A stretch of DNA of 64,000 nt from Lachnospiraceae bacterium MA2020 (GTDB lineage Bacteria; Bacillota; Clostridia; Lachnospirales; Lachnospiraceae), in NCBI GenBank assembly GCA_000746015.1, contig JQKK01000003.1:124001-188000 (forward strand), written 5' to 3'. Shown in pieces: positions 8,369-14,976 of this stretch (positions are counted from its first letter, which is position 1; each line of letters begins with the position of its first letter). The position numbers and the translations under genes are program-made. The notes under the pieces were generated by a model. That model worked only from the letters and a program-made list of their open reading frames with translations, searched no databases and was not told where the DNA came from.

Positions 8369-9778
8369 ATGTCAGATATAAAGAAAAAAGTCGGCATTAC
8401 CGAGACCATTCTTCGTGACGCACATCAGTCACTTATCGCTACAAGAATGCCGATCGAACAGATGCTTCCTATCCTTGACACAATGGACAAGGTAGGATAT
8501 CACTCAGTAGAGTGCTGGGGCGGAGCAACATTTGACTCATGCCTCCGTTTCCTTAAGGAAGATCCATGGGAGAGACTTAGAAAGATCAGAAAAGGTCTTC
8601 CTAACACAAAGCTTCAGATGCTTTTCCGTGGACAGAACATCCTTGGATATTCACATTATGCAGATGATGTAGTTGAGTACTTCGTTCAGAAGTCAATTGC
8701 AAACGGTATCGATGTTATCCGTATCTTTGACTGCCTGAATGACCTTCGTAACCTTGAGACATGCGTAAATGCATGTAAGAAGGAAAAGGGACATGCTCAG
8801 ATAGCTCTTTCATACACACTTGGTGATGCATATACAATGGATTACTGGAAGAAGATGGCTAAGGGAATCGAAAACCTCGGCGCTGATTCTATCTGTATCA
8901 AGGATATGGCTGGTCTTTTGCTTCCAAAGGAGGCTTATGACCTCGTTACAGCCATGAAGTCTGTTACAGATCTTCCAATCCAGCTTCATACACACTATAC
9001 ATCTGGTGTTGCTTCAATGACTTACCTCAAGGCTATTGAGGCAGGTGTTGACGTTATCGACTGCGCATCTTCACCACTTGCTATGGGTACATCACAGCCT
9101 GCTACAGAGGTTATGGTAGCTGCACTTCAGGGTACACCATATGATACAGGTCTTGACCTCAACCTTCTTATCAAGGTTGCTGAGCACTTCCAGCCATACC
9201 GTGAGGAGTGCCTCAAGAGCGGTCTTCTCAGCACAAAGGTACTTGGAGTTAACATCAATACTCTTAAGTATCAGGTACCGGGCGGAATGCTTTCAAACAT
9301 GATCAAGCAGCTTGATGAGCAGGGTAAGGGCGATAAGCTTATGGAAGTTCTTGAGGAGGTACCAAGAGTACGTAAGGACTTCGGTGAGCCACCACTTGTT
9401 ACACCATCATCACAGATCGTTGGTACACAGGCCGTTATGAACGTTCTTATGGGTGAGCGTTACAAGGTTGCTACAGGTCAGACAAAGGATCTTCTCCGTG
9501 GTAAGTATGGCCAGACAGAGAAGCCTATCAATCCTGAGGTTATCGCAAAGATCATTCCTGGCGAGACACCTATCACATGTAGACCTGCAGACTTACTTGA
9601 GCCACAGCTTCCTCAGTTTGAGAAAGAATGTGCTCAGTGGAAGCAGCAGCCTGAGGATGTGCTTTCATATGCACTCTTCCCACAGGTTGCAACTGAGTTC
9701 TTCAAGTATCGTAAGGCTCAGCAGGAGAAGGTAGATCTTGGCAAAGCAGATACAAAGAACGGGGCTTATCCTGTATAA
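8369..9778 (+). CDS. oadA: 5S-type carboxyltransferase (oxaloacetate/pyruvate)
   Basis: A 469-residue protein with an HMGL-like TIM barrel: ILRDAHQSLIATRM near residue 15, the carbamylated-lysine motif SICIKDMAGLL near residue 175, and metal-binding HTHYTSG. A PYC/OADA second domain follows and the chain stops there. Classical OadA proteins (~590 residues) carry their own biotin domain; this one has none, like the 5S subunit of propionibacterial transcarboxylase, and must use the separate carrier at 6668-7039. It interconverts oxaloacetate and pyruvate with carboxybiotin. GGAGG precedes the ATG; a perfect terminator follows. Confidence 0.92.
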   Translation: MSDIKKKVGITETILRDAHQSLIATRMPIEQMLPILDTMDKVGYHSVECWGGATFDSCLRFLKEDPWERLRKIRKGLPNTKLQMLFRGQNILGYSHYADDVVEYFVQKSIANGIDVIRIFDCLNDLRNLETCVNACKKEKGHAQIALSYTLGDAYTMDYWKKMAKGIENLGADSICIKDMAGLLLPKEAYDLVTAMKSVTDLPIQLHTHYTSGVASMTYLKAIEAGVDVIDCASSPLAMGTSQPATEVMVAALQGTPYDTGLDLNLLIKVAEHFQPYREECLKSGLLSTKVLGVNINTLKYQVPGGMLSNMIKQLDEQGKGDKLMEVLEEVPRVRKDFGEPPLVTPSSQIVGTQAVMNVLMGERYKVATGQTKDLLRGKYGQTEKPINPEVIAKIIPGETPITCRPADLLEPQLPQFEKECAQWKQQPEDVLSYALFPQVATEFFKYRKAQQEKVDLGKADTKNGAYPV

Positions 9779-9793
9779 TTGAAATGAATTTAG

Positions 9794-9826
9794 GGCGGGA
9801 GCTGAAATCAGCTCCCGCCTTTTTGC
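9794..9826 (+). terminator. Terminator, copy 1 of a repeated hairpin
   Basis: A 12-bp perfect stem (GGCGGGAGCTGA / TCAGCTCCCGCC, loop AA) with TTTTT after it. Nearly the same hairpin recurs at 10976, 12614 and 16235. Confidence 0.95.
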
Positions 9827-9953
9827 TGCCACGAAACACCTGCAGCGAAATATTCCCATATTTCGGCTCATGGCATGCAAGTATTCTTGATTTAAATGGT
9901 AATAAATAGTAATAAGTGCCCACATTTACACTATATTTCTGTAATTAACTTGT

Positions 9954-10019
9954 TATAATATAATCACAAAACATCACAAAGCATCACAAATATAATTTTT
10001 AATCACAAAGCATCACAAA
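9954..10019 (+). promoter_or_regulatory. DMT promoter -10 and five phased ATCACAAA repeats
   Basis: A TATAAT hexamer at 9954-9959 has no good -35 partner. Downstream are five exact ATCACAAA 8-mers starting at 9963, 9973, 9983, 10002 and 10012, i.e. spaced 10, 10, 19 and 10 bp, on one helical face. They cover the expected start site and leader. They could be repressor sites or an RNA-binding tract; the truncated copy keeps three (16453, 16463, 16473). Confidence 0.6.
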
Positions 10020-10042
10020 ACTATGATTTGAGCGGAGACGTA

Positions 10043-10951
10043 ATGAACAAAAGAATACTTGGAAATGCTTTACTTTTACTGACGGCTTTTATCTGGGGGA
10101 CGGCTTTTGTTGTCCAGAGAGTCGGGATGGAGGATATAGAGCCAATAACGTTTAATGCGGCTCGTATGGTACTTGCAGCGGCTATGGTAGGAGCTACAGC
10201 CTTGTTTATGAGGCGAAAAGCAAAGGAAAGAATTGCAAAAAAATCGTCAGAATATCAAAAGCAGTATAAGAGAAATACAATAATTGGTGGAATATGCTGC
10301 GGAAGCGTACTGACTGTGGCAAGTATACTTCAGCAGGCAGGGCTTGTTTATACTACTGCCGGAAAGGCAGGGTTTATCACTGCTATGTATATACTGCTCG
10401 TTCCGATGATCGCGCAGATCTTTTTGAAACAAAAGAATACATTACGTGTATGGATTGCGGTGATCATGGGCGTAGTGGGAATGTATTTACTGTGCATCAC
10501 GGAGTCCTTCAGCCTGTCATATGGTGATGCGTTAGTTGGCTTAAGTGCTTTGTTTTTCAGTCTTCATATCCTTTGCTGTGCATACTTTGTAATGCGTGGA
10601 AATCCTATCAGCATATCTGCGATACAATTTATGACCTGTGCAATAATATCTGCTGTTTTCGCAGTAATTATGGAAAATCCAAGCGTAGGTAAGCTTATTT
10701 CGGCTTTAGTTCCCATAGTTTACTGCGGTATCGTATCCGGCGGAATCGGCTATACGCTTCAGCTGGTGGCGCAGAGATACACAGATCCTACTATTGCATC
10801 ACTTCTCATGAGCATGGAGTCGGTTTTTGCAGTAATAGCCGGAGTAATTATATTGCACGAGCAGATGACGGTGAGGGAATTATTTGGGTGCATCATAATG
10901 GCTGCAGCTATAGTTATGGTGCAGATACCTGCAAAGAAGGAACGAGATTAA
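10043..10951 (+). CDS. DMT-superfamily (EamA) transporter
   Basis: A 302-residue protein with ten predicted membrane helices in two EamA repeats (first GNALLLLTAFIWGTAFVVQR…, second VGLSALFFSLHILCCAYFV…). It ends in a short charged tail (PAKKERD). Members export small metabolites or amino acids; substrate is not predictable. I place the start at ATG 10043, with GGAG at 10034-10037, rather than the in-frame TTG 15 nt upstream, which would put the ribosome site inside the gene. A 102-residue derivative lies at 16517-16825. Confidence 0.9.
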   Translation: MNKRILGNALLLLTAFIWGTAFVVQRVGMEDIEPITFNAARMVLAAAMVGATALFMRRKAKERIAKKSSEYQKQYKRNTIIGGICCGSVLTVASILQQAGLVYTTAGKAGFITAMYILLVPMIAQIFLKQKNTLRVWIAVIMGVVGMYLLCITESFSLSYGDALVGLSALFFSLHILCCAYFVMRGNPISISAIQFMTCAIISAVFAVIMENPSVGKLISALVPIVYCGIVSGGIGYTLQLVAQRYTDPTIASLLMSMESVFAVIAGVIILHEQMTVRELFGCIIMAAAIVMVQIPAKKERD

Positions 10952-10975
10952 AATATTTTTGGATTAATTTATTTA

Positions 10976-11008
10976 GGGCGGGAGCTAAAATCAGCCCCCG
11001 CCCTTTTG
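10976..11008 (+). terminator. Terminator, copy 2 of repeated hairpin
   Basis: GGGCGGGAGCT / AGCCCCCGCCC-type stem around AAAATC, then TTTT. It ends the DMT transcript and belongs to the same hairpin family as 9794, 12614 and 16235. Confidence 0.9.
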
Positions 11009-11089
11009 GCTATGAGTGTATATAGATGCTGAGCGTGTTTTGAACAGTATAACTTTGTACGATGATTATGATATAAAATATAAAAAATA

Positions 11090-11116
11090 CTATCATTAAT
11101 CCTGCGAATATGATAG
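11090..11116 (+). promoter_or_regulatory. Inverted repeat upstream of the toxin-antitoxin pair
   Basis: Perfect 7-bp arms CTATCAT / ATGATAG separated by 13 bp, 45 nt before the toxin start. MqsRA-type operons are repressed by their antitoxin at palindromes in this position, so this is a candidate operator. Confidence 0.4.
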
Positions 11117-11160
11117 AATAAATAAAATAATATATCATTAACTCTTCGGAGGATCAGAGT

Positions 11161-11547
11161 TTGGAAATTAATAAAAAAGACATCGAGAATTACCTTGCGG
11201 AAGTGAAAAGTGCTATTAATAATGGTAGATACAGAATTGATAGAAATTCCAAACGTCAAGGAAATATGGATTTATTTTTGAATTATATTATTGATGAAGA
11301 AAAAGCTAGGGAAATACTTTTAAGTCTTACAGCTATGGATTTTTCTATGATTTTGCAAAATGAACATAAAGGATTTGAACATGAAAAATTGTATGTTTTT
11401 GGTAAAGATGTTGTCCTTTTGGAAAGGATAGGAAATGAAGAAAAGACTGTTTCAATATATATAAAGTTTAATAAGCTTGAGAATTGTTATGTGATAGTAA
11501 TTTCATTTCATGAGCAGAAATATCCACTTTCTTATTATTTTAGATGA
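11161..11547 (+). CDS. MqsR-family toxin (likely mRNA interferase)
   Basis: A 128-residue protein starting at TTG, with GGAGG 8 nt upstream that fixes this start. The pattern matches the MqsR fold: helix with LSLTAMDFSMILQNEH, then the strands VSIYIKF..LENCYVIVISFHEQKYP, parallel to E. coli MqsR (LSESDF…, VYLKI…VLIVSFKE). MqsR cuts mRNA and halts growth. The gene precedes its presumed antitoxin by 29 nt, the toxin-first order of mqsRA. Family assignment is by motif only; catalytic residues were not checked against structure. AT-rich relative to flanking core genes. Confidence 0.75.
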   Translation: MEINKKDIENYLAEVKSAINNGRYRIDRNSKRQGNMDLFLNYIIDEEKAREILLSLTAMDFSMILQNEHKGFEHEKLYVFGKDVVLLERIGNEEKTVSIYIKFNKLENCYVIVISFHEQKYPLSYYFR

Positions 11548-11576
11548 AGATAGTTTAAACAGTCGGAGGAATTTTT

Positions 11577-12572
11577 ATGGCAGAACGAAAAGATTTTTGC
11601 ATAGAATGTAGAAAAGAAACGGAATACATTTTGCAAAAGAAAGCTGTTGTGAGAAATATTAGAAATAAGGATTATACGTTTGAAATCACTGTGGCAATTT
11701 GCACAATATGCGGAGAAGAAATGAGTGTTCCTGGAATTATTGATAAGAATATCCAAGAATTTGATGAACAGTATAGAAAAACGGAAGGTCTTGTATCAGT
11801 AGATGATATTGAAAAGCTCATGAAAATATATAGGATTGGTAAAACACCACTATCTTTGACATTGGGGTTTGGTGAAGTTACCATCACAAGATATTTGGAC
11901 GGACAGATTCCATCTAAAGAGTATTCAGATGTTATTAAATCGGCGCTTACCTCTCCGGTATATATGAAACAGAAACTGTATGAAAATCGCGAAAAATTGA
12001 CAGATGCAGCATACAATAAAGCATTGGAAGCAGCAAATAGCTTAGAGAGTCTTTTTTCTGTATCGGAAAAGATGCTGAGAGTGATTTCGTATTTATTTGA
12101 TAAGCTTGAAGAAGTAACTCCACTTATGCTTCAGAAATTGCTTTATTTTATTCAGGGTATTTATTCTGCATTATATGGGAAAGCGATATTTATAGACGAG
12201 TGTAGGGCTTGGCTTCATGGACCGGTCTATCCGGAAGTATATGATCTGTTTAAGGACTTTAAATATAATCCTATAGATGATGCTCGTTTTGCGTTGTTTG
12301 AAGGAAACGATGACGCTTTGACTGATGATGAAAAAAGAGTAATTGATCTTGTCATAAATACATATGGGATTTATGGAGGAAAAACCTTGGAGAAAGTCAC
12401 GCATAAGGAACTTCCGTGGATAGAATCAAGGAAGGGATATGGAGATGGTGTTCCTTCTAGCGTACTGATTCCTAAAGAACGCATGATGAAATATTATGCG
12501 GAAGTCAATAAAAGATATGGAATAAGTACTGAAGAGGGATTGCTGACTTATATTCATGATACATTGGCATAG
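11577..12572 (+). CDS. Antitoxin: MqsA-like zinc finger/HTH fused to Panacea (SocA/DUF4065) domain
   Basis: A 331-residue protein of three parts. Residues 1-50 carry two CxxC knuckles (Cys8/11 and Cys42/45) like the zinc domain of MqsA. Residues ~75-130 look like the MqsA helix-turn-helix (TPLSLTLGFGEVTITRYLDGQIPS). Residues ~165-300 carry the Panacea/SocA hallmark KLLYFIQGIYSALYGK…ECRAWLHGPVYPEVYDLF. Zinc domain binds toxin in MqsA; HTH binds the operon palindrome; Panacea domains neutralise varied toxins in PanAT systems and SocA is a proteolytic-adaptor antitoxin. The fusion suggests two neutralising surfaces on one protein. GGAGG precedes the ATG. Confidence 0.82.
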   Translation: MAERKDFCIECRKETEYILQKKAVVRNIRNKDYTFEITVAICTICGEEMSVPGIIDKNIQEFDEQYRKTEGLVSVDDIEKLMKIYRIGKTPLSLTLGFGEVTITRYLDGQIPSKEYSDVIKSALTSPVYMKQKLYENREKLTDAAYNKALEAANSLESLFSVSEKMLRVISYLFDKLEEVTPLMLQKLLYFIQGIYSALYGKAIFIDECRAWLHGPVYPEVYDLFKDFKYNPIDDARFALFEGNDDALTDDEKRVIDLVINTYGIYGGKTLEKVTHKELPWIESRKGYGDGVPSSVLIPKERMMKYYAEVNKRYGISTEEGLLTYIHDTLA

Positions 12573-12613
12573 GTTGAAATGAAATTAAAATATATGGAAT
12601 ATAATGAATTTAG

Positions 12614-12645
12614 GGCGGGAGCTGATTTCAGCTCCCGCCTTTTTG
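12614..12645 (+). terminator. Terminator, copy 3 of repeated hairpin
   Basis: GGCGGGAGCTGA / TCAGCTCCCGCC, loop TT, then TTTTT. It lies immediately before the long-hairpin element. Confidence 0.95.
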
Positions 12646-12652
12646 CTGTCAC

Positions 12653-12845
12653 GAAACGCCCGTAGCGAAATCCTTCCACATTCCAGCTCGTGCCTTAACG
12701 GCGAGCTTCTTTCTACTGAGACTAACGTCTGAGACGATTCGCCTTGATTATGGCTCTTAGTCTCAAACGTAAGTCTCAGTACGAAATTGATCTCGCTTTG
12801 GCACTCGACACGAGAATGTTGCAGGAAGTTCGCAACGCGCGTTTC
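12653..12845. repeat. Long-hairpin element E1 (193 bp)
   Basis: Nearly the whole element is one imperfect palindrome with ~90-nt arms. The ends pair GAAACGC…GCGAA with TTCGCAACGCGCGTTTC; CATTCCAGCTCGTGCC pairs with GGCACTCGACACGAGAATG; the inner core pairs ACTGAGACT..ACGT..TGAGAC with its complement before AGTCTCAGT. It has no reading frame. E2 and E3 share its landmarks. It looks like a non-autonomous (MITE-like) or RNA-hairpin repeat of no family I can name. Confidence 0.75.
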
Positions 12846-12863
12846 TGGGGTTTGAATACTAGT

Positions 12864-13217
12864 CTACGTATTCTTTTTGGATTTTGAATATAATTCAGAA
12901 TATATATTAAGGTATTGGGAGAGTCTTGAGATTTCTTCAGTATCGTTTGAATTAAGTATCTGAATTATAGGCAAGGGAATTTTTGAGAGTACTTTGTCTT
13001 TATATGTACCTCTAATGAGATAGTCAAGGTTACACCCAAATAAGTCGCATATTTTTACAAGATTATTTAATGAAAGTGATGCACAGTCACGTTCTACATG
13101 GCTGATATGTTTTGGGGTTACATCTAATTTATCAGCTAGGGCTTCCTGTGTCATTTTGTTTGCACGTCGCAATTCAGCTATTCTTTTTCCAACACCGATT
13201 ATATCATTATTCTTCAT
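12864..13217 (-). CDS. XRE-family transcriptional regulator
   Basis: A 117-residue protein with an N-terminal Cro/C1 helix-turn-helix (VGKRIAELRRANKMTQEAL..KLDVTPKHISHVERD, residues ~6-45) and a short C-terminal region for dimerisation or ligand binding. It is transcribed divergently from the small-gene cluster at 13394 and probably controls it and itself through ACCT/AGGT palindromes in the 176-bp gap. Start ATG at 13217 is preceded on its strand by AAAGG. Confidence 0.88.
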   Translation of the reverse strand: MKNNDIIGVGKRIAELRRANKMTQEALADKLDVTPKHISHVERDCASLSLNNLVKICDLFGCNLDYLIRGTYKDKVLSKIPLPIIQILNSNDTEEISRLSQYLNIYSELYSKSKKNT

Positions 13218-13223
13218 GATTTT

Positions 13224-13259
13224 TTTACCTTTCTATCATTTAGAGTATCCAAAGGTAAA
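13224..13259. promoter_or_regulatory. Candidate operator of the XRE regulator
   Basis: Perfect 9-bp arms TTTACCTTT / AAAGGTAAA separated by 18 bp, directly upstream of the XRE gene. A related palindrome ACCTATAAGGT lies at 13305-13315. Confidence 0.45.
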
Positions 13260-13304
13260 TTGTGTTTTAACTACTTGAATGGTTTAAAATACAATAAAAA
13301 TTAC

Positions 13305-13343
13305 ACCTATAAGGTTTACTTGAGAAGAAAAAGATGATACAAT
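13305..13343 (+). promoter_or_regulatory. Promoter with overlapping ACCTATAAGGT palindrome
   Basis: TTTACT (13315-13320), 17-bp spacer, TACAAT (13338-13343). The palindrome at 13305-13315 touches the -35 box, where a bound XRE protein would block transcription of the gene cluster starting at 13394. Confidence 0.5.
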
Positions 13344-13393
13344 TTCAGCATAAAGCGGGAAAAGTGCATACACAATGACTTAGGGATTGGAAT

Positions 13394-13594
13394 ATGGTTA
13401 TAAATTATAGAAAAAGAGAGTGCTGCGCAACCTGTAAATATTGGCAAGGAAGAAAAGCAATTATAAAAAGTGGAATAAGTGGACTTGCAGATTTAGATAT
13501 CAATCAAAAGGCTGAATGCAGTTATATCAATGTAAAAAAGACTATTCCTATGGCAATTTGTAAATACTATGATAAAGATTATCTGTATAAGTGA
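13394..13594 (+). CDS. Small four-cysteine protein A
   Basis: A 66-residue protein with C-x2-CKYW near residue 14, then a Cys about 30 residues on, and P-x3-C-K-x-Y near the end. The pattern looks like a small zinc ribbon. The protein at 13939-14139 has the same length and the same spacing (CxxCKY … C … P-x4-C), so the two are paralogues. No known family recognised; function unknown. It is the first gene of the cluster driven by the promoter at 13315. Confidence 0.7.
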   Translation: MVINYRKRECCATCKYWQGRKAIIKSGISGLADLDINQKAECSYINVKKTIPMAICKYYDKDYLYK

Positions 13595-13621
13595 GATGTG
13601 CGTGGTTATAAAGGAGATGTG

Positions 13622-13906
13622 ATGTTATATATTGTATTAGCTTATCTTTTATTTTTATGTATTTTTGCAATCCTGCCATTACCTGCACAAATCATATTGT
13701 TCATAACAAATATGTTCTTACCTGATCCTGTACCAATGCTTGATGAGGTTGTGATGATAATATCTATGATGCAGAAATTAGCATTCTTGGGAAAGGTAAT
13801 GGATTTTACCATTGAACATCCACGTATCTATAAAGGTATTGTAATAATGATAATTGTTATTATAGCATTAGGCTTATCTATGCTTATTAAATATATTCTT
13901 CATTAG
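13622..13906 (+). CDS. Small membrane protein with two helices
   Basis: A 94-residue protein with strongly hydrophobic segments at residues ~2-32 and ~70-93 and a short acidic/amphipathic loop between. I take ATG 13622, preceded by AAGGAG at 13611-13616, over the upstream in-frame GTG. No family recognised. It lies between the two small cysteine proteins in the same transcript. Confidence 0.65.
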   Translation: MLYIVLAYLLFLCIFAILPLPAQIILFITNMFLPDPVPMLDEVVMIISMMQKLAFLGKVMDFTIEHPRIYKGIVIMIIVIIALGLSMLIKYILH

Positions 13907-13938
13907 TTGATAGTAGTGCATGGAAAGAGGTGAAGATA

Positions 13939-14139
13939 ATGGCGATGAACATTAATGTAAAAAATAGGAATTATTGTGCGATATGTAAATATTCTTCGGA
14001 CATTACTGTTCATAAATATGATGTGAGAACGGGAATAATGTCAGTTGATAACAGCAAAGGATATTGTGAGATGAAAAGAAGGAATGTATTGCCAACGGCT
14101 AATGCATGTAATACTTTTGAGAGAAACTATCAATATTAA
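13939..14139 (+). CDS. Small four-cysteine protein B
   Basis: A 66-residue paralogue of the protein at 13394: YCAICKY near residue 13, GYC near residue 43, and LPTANACNTFE near the end give the same C-x2-C … C … P … C layout. ATG 13939 is chosen because AGAGG lies 8 nt upstream; an in-frame GTG is 9 nt earlier. Function unknown; zinc binding is inferred from the cysteines. Confidence 0.7.
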   Translation: MAMNINVKNRNYCAICKYSSDITVHKYDVRTGIMSVDNSKGYCEMKRRNVLPTANACNTFERNYQY

Positions 14140-14173
14140 TTGGAGTAAGAGTTTGACACAGGGAGGTGTGCTT

Positions 14174-14428
14174 ATGTTATTTGAATTGGCAGGAGCGATA
14201 TTAGGTGCGGCACTTCAAGATGTTCAAGAGGACAACAACCATGCTCGGCAAATGGAGAGTTATAACAGGCAAAGAGAAATAGAGCAGATGAGGATTCAGC
14301 AACAGATGGCTGATAATAAGGCGGCACGACAACATGAAACGACGATGGCTATTTTGAGTTGTGTGAATGCTTTCCTTCAGGCAGCGGGAACGGGTAACGA
14401 TGCAAATGGGAATAATATACAGCGGTGA
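14174..14428 (+). CDS. Small hypothetical, hydrophobic N-terminus and Q/R-rich helix
   Basis: An 84-residue protein: a short hydrophobic stretch (MLFELAGAILGAALQD), then a Gln/Arg/Met-rich helix (residues ~25-55) likely to form a coiled coil, a second short hydrophobic helix, and a Gly/Asn-rich tail. GGGAGG 7 nt before ATG 14174 sets the start. It overlaps the upstream end of the next gene's leader and belongs to the same cluster. Function unknown. Confidence 0.6.
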   Translation: MLFELAGAILGAALQDVQEDNNHARQMESYNRQREIEQMRIQQQMADNKAARQHETTMAILSCVNAFLQAAGTGNDANGNNIQR

Positions 14429-14442
14429 AAGGATGGATAGAT

Positions 14443-14850
14443 ATGCTGTTAGAAAAATTGCAAGATACTAATAAGAAAACTTATTTGAATTTTGAATTGT
14501 GTTTGGCAAATTCGGATGGCAATATGAGCGATGTTGAAAAAAGGCTTATAGATGCTCACTGTCTGGAAATGGGTATAGATAACAATGGATATAAGCCAAA
14601 TAAGCCGGTTGATAATGTAATAGAGGACATCAAAGCCAATTTTAGCGAGAATGAGAAAAGAATAGCATATTTGGAGCTTGTATCACTTGCTTGTGTGGAT
14701 GAAGACTATGACGATGAGGAAAGAAAGTTTATTAAGCATACACAGGAAGTATTTGGATTAAGTGATGAAACAGCCGATGAGGCGGAGCAGATTGTTACAA
14801 ATCTACTTAAATATACGAAGATGCTGGAAAAATTTGCAGGCGTGGCATAA
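14443..14850 (+). CDS. TerB-like helical protein
   Basis: A 135-residue acidic, all-helical protein with two similar acidic turns (DGNMSDVEKRLIDAHC… and DEDYDDEERKFIKHTQEVFGLS). This layout is that of TerB/DjlA N-terminal-like domains, where two Asp/Glu-rich loops can bind metal. TerB domains turn up in tellurite-resistance and in bacterial conflict/defence gene clusters. ATG 14443 is preferred over GTG 14425, which overlaps the previous stop. Similarity is by pattern only. Confidence 0.55.
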   Translation: MLLEKLQDTNKKTYLNFELCLANSDGNMSDVEKRLIDAHCLEMGIDNNGYKPNKPVDNVIEDIKANFSENEKRIAYLELVSLACVDEDYDDEERKFIKHTQEVFGLSDETADEAEQIVTNLLKYTKMLEKFAGVA

Positions 14851-14976
14851 CAAGTGTAAGTAATAGCTGTGGTGTGTATAGATTACAGTGCCACAGCTAT
14901 TTTTAGCGTCGAGATTGCTGAAATACAGTGTCAGTTAAGATAATAGATGTATTTCTGACTGCTAGGAGGGGTCTCA

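Larger units (their letters stand above)
9794..10107 (+). repeat. Direct repeat, 5' part of DMT unit, copy A
   Basis: This copy comprises the terminator, a ~45-nt solo arm of the long-hairpin element (GAAACACCTGCAGCGAA… to CTCATGGC), TAATAAATAG repeats, the promoter and the first ~22 DMT codons. It matches 16235-16581 with few substitutions, a shorter TAATA tract and a longer ATCACAAA tract. Confidence 0.9.

Noticed and set aside
9963-10019. CRISPR-like array
   Set aside because: The units are 8-10 bp with no spacers, and no cas gene is in the window.
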